DNA of 45,171 nt, taken from Caulobacter sp. FWC26. Lineage in GTDB: Bacteria > Pseudomonadota > Alphaproteobacteria > Caulobacterales > Caulobacteraceae. Positions 41,000 to 45,171 of the stretch are shown here, one piece after another. Every line of letters begins with the position of its first letter. Position 1 is the stretch's first letter. The DNA lies in NCBI RefSeq assembly GCF_002742645.2, contig NZ_CP033874.1, positions 1 through 45,171 on the forward strand, read 5' to 3'. The position numbers and the translations under genes were made by a program. Under the pieces are notes generated by a model, which saw only the letters and a program-made list of their open reading frames with translations, searched no databases and was not told where the DNA came from.

Positions 41000-43162
41000 T
41001 CAGAACCTTGCCCGGAAGGTCAGGTCGACGCCGCGCGGAGCGCCCAGGTAGACCTGCGAGGCGGTCGCCCATTCCGCGTAGAGCTTGTTGGTCAGGTTCC
41101 GGCCGCGCAGCGTGATGTCACCGAACTTCAGCTGATAGGTGATCGATGCGTCGAAAAGGGTGTAACCGCTGGCCCGCACCGTGTTGGCGTTGTCGCCGAA
41201 GATGTGGCTCGAGCGGTGAACGCCGCCGGTCACCCGCACCGGGAACCCAGGGACCTGGTAGCTGGCGAACAGGTTGAACACCTGGGCCGGCACGTTGGGC
41301 GGCGAATTGCCCGCCCGGTTGGCGCCGCCGGCCTCGATCAGCTCGTCGTACTGGGCGTCAACAAAGGCGGCGTTGCCGTCGAGCCGCAGATGGTCGGTAG
41401 CCTGCAAGGTCGCGGAGAACTCCACGCCCTTAGACGACAAGGTTCCGCCCTGGATCTGGATGTTCGGGTTCACCGGATCGCGGGTGATGATGTCGGTCTG
41501 CCGGATCTTGTACCCGGCCAGGGTCATTTCCACACGACCGCCCCACAGCACGCTTTTCACGCCGATTTCGGTGGAGTCGCCCTTGGTCAGGTTGAAGCCC
41601 GAATTGGACTGGCTGAGCAGCACCAGGGTGCCCACCGGTGCCGCACCCTTGGTGTACTGGGCGTAGAGCTGGGTCTTGGGGACCAGGTCGTAGATGGCGC
41701 CCGCCCGATAGGACACCGGCTTGTACTTGCGGGTGAAGCCCACGGTGGTGGCCAGGTTGAAGTCGTGGGTGGTGCGGTCGAGCTTGACGTCCTCATAGCG
41801 AAGCCCGCCGACCAGCAGCAGCTTGTCGGTCAGGTTGAAGGCGTCCTCGGCGAACACAGCGTTGATCCGGATGTTCGCCCCGACGTCGGCAAAGTTGCCG
41901 GCCCCGGGAAGTTGGCCGGGGTGATCGCCGGGAAGGTCCCCCGCACCAGGGCGTAAGGATCGACCGGCGTCGCGGGGCCGAACCGGCGGAGGCTCAGGTG
42001 GTCGTTCTCGGTGTGCTCGGCGCCGATCGTCAGACGGTTGCGATGGCCGCCGATGTCCAGGTCCGAGAACAACGACGCCCGGTCATTCCAGAACTTGAGC
42101 ATGTTGCGGATATAGGTGGCCGACCGGTTCACCCGCCGGGTCGCAGCCACATAGGTGTAGCTCTCCGCATCGTCCCAGAGCCGGTCGGACTTGTTGTAGG
42201 AGAGGTCGTTCGTGAACTTCCAGTCGGCGTTGATCTGCCACTCGACGACGGAGCGCAGCCAGTGGCTGTCGGAACGGACCTCGCCATCTAGGTACTGGAA
42301 ATTGGTGCGGCTGAGGGCCCGGTCGATGACCAAGCCGGCGGGGGTCGAGGCGACGCCCGTCGGGGCCCTGGCCACGGCGGCGGCCACCAGCGGCGTGCCC
42401 CAGTAGGTGCGGCCGTTGTCGTTGTTGAACAGCTCGGCGGCGAAGAAGAGTTTCAGGTCGTCGGTCGGCTTCAGGGTCAGGCCCAGATTGGCGGTCGTGG
42501 TGCGGCTCTGGGCGTCGTCGATGTAGCCGTCGGATCCGGCGTAGCTGAAGACGCCGCGGGCGGCGGCCTTCTCGCCCAACGGCATGTTCACGTCCGCCGC
42601 AGCCCGGAAGGTCTCGCGCGACCCGTATTGGCCGAGCGCCTGGACCTGTCGCTCGCCCAGGATCGGCTTCTTCGGCACGAAGTTGACGGCGCCGCCCAAT
42701 GCGCCCTCCCCGAACAGCACCGAGGCCGGGCCCTTGATCACCTCGATCCGGTCGAAGGCGAAGGTATCGAAGTTGCGGGTCACCATGGTCGAGGGCTGGT
42801 GTACCCCGTCATAGTTCACCGAGACCGAGCCGCCGGAAAAGCCGCGCATCGAATAGGTGCCAGGGCCGCCGCCGGTATCGACCGCCAGCACGCCCGGCGC
42901 GCTATTCAGGGCCTCGTTGCTGGTCCGCAGGCCGCGCTCCAGGAAGCGCTCCTGGGTCAGGACGTCGACGGTGGCGGGTGTCTCGCTGATCGCCAGGCCA
43001 AGCCGGGAACCGGTGGCGGTCTTGCCGTCGAGGGCAACCTCGCGCCCCCCTGTGACCACGACCGTCGCTGACGGAACCGTCGATGGCGTCCGCCACGGCC
43101 AGCGCCGGAACGGACAGGATGATCGCGAGCGTGCTCGCGCCGAATAGGAATTGCTTGGGCAT
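41000..43162 (-). CDS. TonB-dependent outer-membrane receptor under cobalamin riboswitch control (two frameshifts)
   Basis: About 720 residues. Signal peptide MPKQFLFGASTLAIILSVPA (ATG 43162). Plug domain: ETPATVDVLTQERFLERGLR, LNSAPGVLAVDTGGGPGTYS, MRGFSGG and FDRIEVIKGPASVLFGEGAL. The barrel runs to the aromatic C-terminus VDLTFRARF. Frame changes near 43065 and 41890. Sequence type is that of siderophore-family receptors rather than classical BtuB. Regulation by a cobalamin riboswitch and the PepSY-DUF4198 neighbours suggest uptake of cobalt complexes or a cobamide. Confidence 0.88.
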
Positions 43163-43174
43163 GAAAGCCCCCCG

Positions 43175-43198
43175 TTACTCCGCGTGTTGAACGACCAT
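43175..43198 (-). CDS. Possible 7-residue leader ORF before the TonB receptor
   Basis: ATG GTC GTT CAA CAC GCG and a stop (MVVQHAE) behind the best ribosome binding site in the leader (GGGAGG, 8 bases upstream), ending 12 bases before the receptor ATG, whose own ribosome binding site is only a G run. GGGAGG can pair in a hairpin (CCTGGGG/CCCCGGG, 43212-43231). Could couple translation of the receptor to riboswitch state. It may also be just the end of a longer meaningless frame. Confidence 0.3.
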   Translation of the reverse strand: MVVQHAE

Positions 43199-43364
43199 GC
43201 GAAGAGCCTCCCGGGGACCGGGGCCCCAGGTCGATATGCCGAGGCTCAGGCGCACGCGAGCGCCCGGACCAGCCGGTCGAAACGGCTCTCCACCGTTTCC
43301 AGTTCGTCGCTCAGACGGAGACCGCGCTGCGGGTTCACACTGACCCGAAGCATCGAGCGACACG

Positions 43365-43560
43365 CGCCGGCCGGTTTCCTGGCTCACGGGTCATCACGAC
43401 GTACGCCGACCTTCCCAGGGCCTCTGGCCCCAGTGGCTGGCGGGACAGACAGGCTGTCTCGCCAAGGCGTACGCGCTCACCGCTTACAGTTGCAGGGACA
43501 GCTACGGCATTGGGGCGAACCCCGCACCGCATTCCCGTTTAAGCCCGAAGGCTCCAGCGC
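43365..43560 (-). ncRNA. Cobalamin riboswitch controlling the TonB receptor operon
   Basis: Read on the minus strand, all the conserved blocks of the B12 element appear in order: GGGAATGCGGTG (43536-43525), GCTGTCCCTGCAACTGTAAG (from 43502), GCCACTGGGGCC, CCTGGGAAGG, GATGACCC and the B12 box GTGAGCCAGGAAACCGGCC (43387-43369). The receptor ATG lies about 205 bases downstream of the box. Expected to switch the operon off when cobalamin is plentiful. Confidence 0.92.
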
Positions 43561-43646
43561 GTTGACGTCTATCAACCCGTGCTAACGGGCATCCTGACAG
43601 AGATCAAATGTCCGATTTCGGCCGGCTTGTCTATGCACGTGCGCGA

Positions 43647-44356
43647 TCAGGTGCGGCGCAGTCGCCGATCCGCCAACCAGCCAAAGCCCACGCCGAGGGC
43701 CAGCCACAGCACGAGTTGAACGCCGATGGCGGCGACGCGGAACCGCCACAGGATCACCGCCGGAAACCCCTCCGGCACCTCGTTGATCATCGGCAGCACC
43801 AACGCCACCCGGCCACGAACACGACGTAGACAGCGGCCGCCACGAGGACGCCGTTGAACGCACCGACCTTGGCTGCGGCCCAGCGTCCGACCATAACCCC
43901 CAGGGCGAGGCCGGCCAGCGAAAGGCCGATCAGGATGAAGTAGGTCGCCGTCCGCAGCTGGATGGTCTCATGCAGGCCGACGCTGGGCGGATTGGGCGGA
44001 TATTTGATCGTTGGGACCAGACTGATGGCGACCATGGCGCCCAAGGCCAGTAGCAGCGCCAGGGTGCGGGGTCCGATCTGGCCCAGCCGGCCGTAGGCGG
44101 CGGCGAACACCAGCGAGAAGATTCCGCCCACCGCCGCGCCATAGAGCGCCACAGCCGTGAAGAGGCCGATGCCGCGCTGCACCGCGCGGCTCACCAGCTC
44201 CGGCTCGACGGCCATTCCCATGGTGTGGTCGCGGGCGGCCTCGAATCCGATGGCGAGATCGACCTGGGGCTCACCTGCCAGCTGGGCGAAGAGCGTGGCC
44301 AGGACAGCCGCCAGCAGGCCGGCCAGCATGCCGCGGACGAGCAGATCACGGGTCAT
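43647..44356 (-). CDS. cbtA: CbtA, predicted cobalt transporter subunit (one frameshift)
   Basis: About 236 residues. Membrane segments GMLAGLLAAVLATLFAQLAG, IGLFTAVALYGAAVGGIFSL, TLALLLALGAMVAISLVPTI and ATYFILIGLSLAGLALGVMV. PTIKYPPNPPSVG is the usual CbtA loop. A frame change near 43810 restores the expected end, LPMINEVPEGFPAVILWRFR followed by VLWLALGVGFGWLADRRLRR. CbtA proteins are predicted cobalt transporters regulated by B12 riboswitches. Starts 11 bases after cbtB. Confidence 0.88.
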
Positions 44357-44367
44357 GGTGCTGGCCT

Positions 44368-44595
44368 CTAGTGGCAGGGAAAGCCGAGCAGATGACGTCC
44401 GTCGTGGACGAACTCGTGGATGTACATGCCGCCGAACAGCGACAAGGCGCCCTGCTCCGTGCTGACGAAGTAGAGGAAGATCATCGCCAGCAGCGTGCCG
44501 AAGATCGCCCAGGGCGCGATGGCGCCCAGGGGGATCGTCTGGGTGTCACCCACCGGGATGAAGACGTCGTCAGCGTAGAGGGTTGTGGCCGTCAT
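44368..44595 (-). CDS. cbtB: CbtB, predicted cobalt transporter subunit
   Basis: 75 residues from ATG 44595, chosen because the ribosome binding site GGAAGGAG lies just upstream; the frame runs further back into the riboswitch. One membrane segment (IAPWAIFGTLLAMIFLYFVS) and the His-rich C-terminal motif IHEFVHDGRHLLGFPCH, a hallmark of CbtB and probable metal-binding tail. Confidence 0.92.
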   Translation of the reverse strand: MTATTLYADDVFIPVGDTQTIPLGAIAPWAIFGTLLAMIFLYFVSTEQGALSLFGGMYIHEFVHDGRHLLGFPCH

Positions 44596-44600
44596 GCAGG

Positions 44601-44649
44601 CTCCTTCCGGGATATGCGCGTCCCGTCGATCAAAACAGAAATCCCGGAA
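44601..44649 (-). promoter_or_regulatory. cbtB: Ribosome-binding-site sequestering hairpin of cbtB
   Basis: On the minus strand TTCCGGGAT (44649-44641) pairs perfectly with ATCCCGGAA (44613-44605), which runs into the ribosome binding site GGAAGGAG. Closing this 9-bp helix would hide it. It is placed between riboswitch and start codon, so it is the likely expression platform, acting on translation. Confidence 0.7.
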
Positions 44650-44650
44650 A

Positions 44651-44757
44651 GGTCTGACTCTCGACAGCACCGGAGCACTCTCGATAACAGTGGCGCGACC
44701 GCGCCGGACTTACACCGGCTTCTTCCAGGCTCGCTGGTTCTGCACTAAGCCTGGACC
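44651..44757 (-). ncRNA. Cobalamin riboswitch upstream of cbtBA (short form)
   Basis: Minus-strand order: stem CCAGGCT/AGCCTGG, GGAAGAAGCCGGTGTAAGTC (GCCGGTGTAAGTCCGGC at 44719-44703), GCGGTCGCGCCACTGTTATC, and GAGAGTCAGACC at the 3' side (44662-44651). These are the GCCACTG and GAGTCAGAC landmarks of cobalamin riboswitches typical of cobalt-transporter genes; the long optional arms are absent. The upstream end overlaps the leader of the divergent phosphatase gene. Confidence 0.85.
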
Positions 44758-44800
44758 GGCTTGACCGTCAACAACAACGGAGGCTCGTCTGGCCGCGTCC

Positions 44801-45171
44801 TTGACCCTGCTGTGCCATGCCGCGACCCGCGCCATGCGGGTTGGCGCCTTTCCGACGCGCGAGGAGGGCCTGGACGCGGGTGGCCTCAAGAAGGCTGGCG
44901 CGCGGCGCCTGGAGGCCTCCGTCTGGCTGACCAGCCCGGCCCTGGCGGCGCAGCAGACCGCCGAGGCCCTAGGCGTATCGGCCATGGTGGATGAGTCCTT
45001 ACGCGATATCGATCATGGATCCTGGGCGGGACTGACCTTCGAGCAGGTGCAGGCCGCCGATCCCGCAGGCCTCTCGGCCTGGCTGGCCGACCCGGCGCGT
45101 GGCGCGCCCGGTGGAGAAGGTCTCGCGGAGGTCCGCGCTCGCCTGGCGGACTGGCTGGAATCCCAGGCGCA
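44801..45171 (+). CDS. CobC-like histidine phosphatase family protein (3' end cut by window)
   Basis: Residues LTLLCHAATRAMRVGAFPTR begin the phosphatase fold; the His of the usual RHG motif is kept but flanked as CHA. Then VWLTSPALAAQQTAEALGVS, LRDIDHGSWAGLTFEQVQAA and GAPGGEGLAEVRARLADWLE match the family. In cobalamin loci such proteins are annotated as CobC/alpha-ribazole phosphatase-like. Start uncertain: GGAGG at 44779 is 5 bases before CTG 44789 and 17 before TTG 44801; no ATG is available. It diverges from cbtBA. Confidence 0.75.
   Translation, partial: MTLLCHAATRAMRVGAFPTREEGLDAGGLKKAGARRLEASVWLTSPALAAQQTAEALGVSAMVDESLRDIDHGSWAGLTFEQVQAADPAGLSAWLADPARGAPGGEGLAEVRARLADWLESQA

Noticed and set aside
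43631..43645. TGCACGTGCGCG as a seventh palindrome site
   Set aside because: Only the central bases match; the T3/A3 arms are missing.

Overview
The window is high-GC DNA from an alphaproteobacterium. Caulobacterales (Caulobacter, Phenylobacterium, Brevundimonas) is the best guess, from the plasmid gene families, the MPF-T conjugation operon with its EexN lipoprotein, the SorAB and CbtBA genes and the parS-like palindromes; Sphingomonadales cannot be excluded. It reads as a large part of a self-transmissible plasmid (about 1.4-32 kb) with metabolic and metal cargo on the right (32-45 kb) and a broken copper/silver efflux gene at the left edge. Both ends cut through genes.

Layout. 1-1269: remnant of a CusA-type RND pump. 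1.4-10.5 kb: maintenance and establishment genes: DUF3768, a Fic toxin with a small antitoxin, a large ParB-like protein, ArdC anti-restriction, a ribbon-helix-helix protein with ParA and ParB, and a MerR regulator. This part carries four copies of a ~170-190 bp non-coding repeat, each directly upstream of a gene and in that gene's orientation. Six copies of the palindrome GTTTGCACGTGCAAAC lie between 3.3 and 14.3 kb. 10.5-12.2 kb: overlapping hairpins (oriT candidate), MobC and a VirD2-like relaxase. 12.4-13.8 kb: four 22-bp tandem repeats in front of a DUF4143 ATPase. 14.3-27.9 kb, minus strand: one tightly coupled transfer operon, virB1-orf-virB2-B3-B4-B5-eexN-B6-orf-B8-B9-B10-B11-virD4-LPD7-xre. 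28.0-30.1 kb: a 30-bp perfect palindrome, an RHH gene, RepA, 13 iterons and an AT-rich stretch, together the vegetative origin. 30.5-31.6 kb: a small Cys-rich protein and a YedK/HMCES-type SRAP protein. 31.7-32.0 kb: a decayed serine recombinase at the backbone/cargo boundary.

Cargo. 32.0-36.5 kb: a LysR-controlled sulfite module (membrane protein, SLAC1/TehA-family exporter, SorA sulfite dehydrogenase, SorB cytochrome c) with two matching TCGTTCG-N7-CGAACG sites. 36.6-38.4 kb: a secreted DUF305 protein and a beta-propeller protein. 38.7-45.2 kb: a cobalt/cobalamin module with two cobalamin riboswitches, one before cbtBA and one before a TonB receptor, PepSY and DUF4198 operon, plus a divergent CobC-like histidine phosphatase that runs off the end.

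Sequence quality matters. In the first ~10 kb nearly every gene is broken by one-base indels, often in G/C runs, about one per 300 bases. Isolated cases occur later (DUF4143 ATPase, virB10, virB3/virB4, sulfite-operon membrane protein, DUF4198, PepSY, TonB receptor, cbtA). Long genes such as virB4, virD4, repA and sorA are clean. I treat most of these as probable consensus errors and give one span per gene, with frameshift positions in the text.
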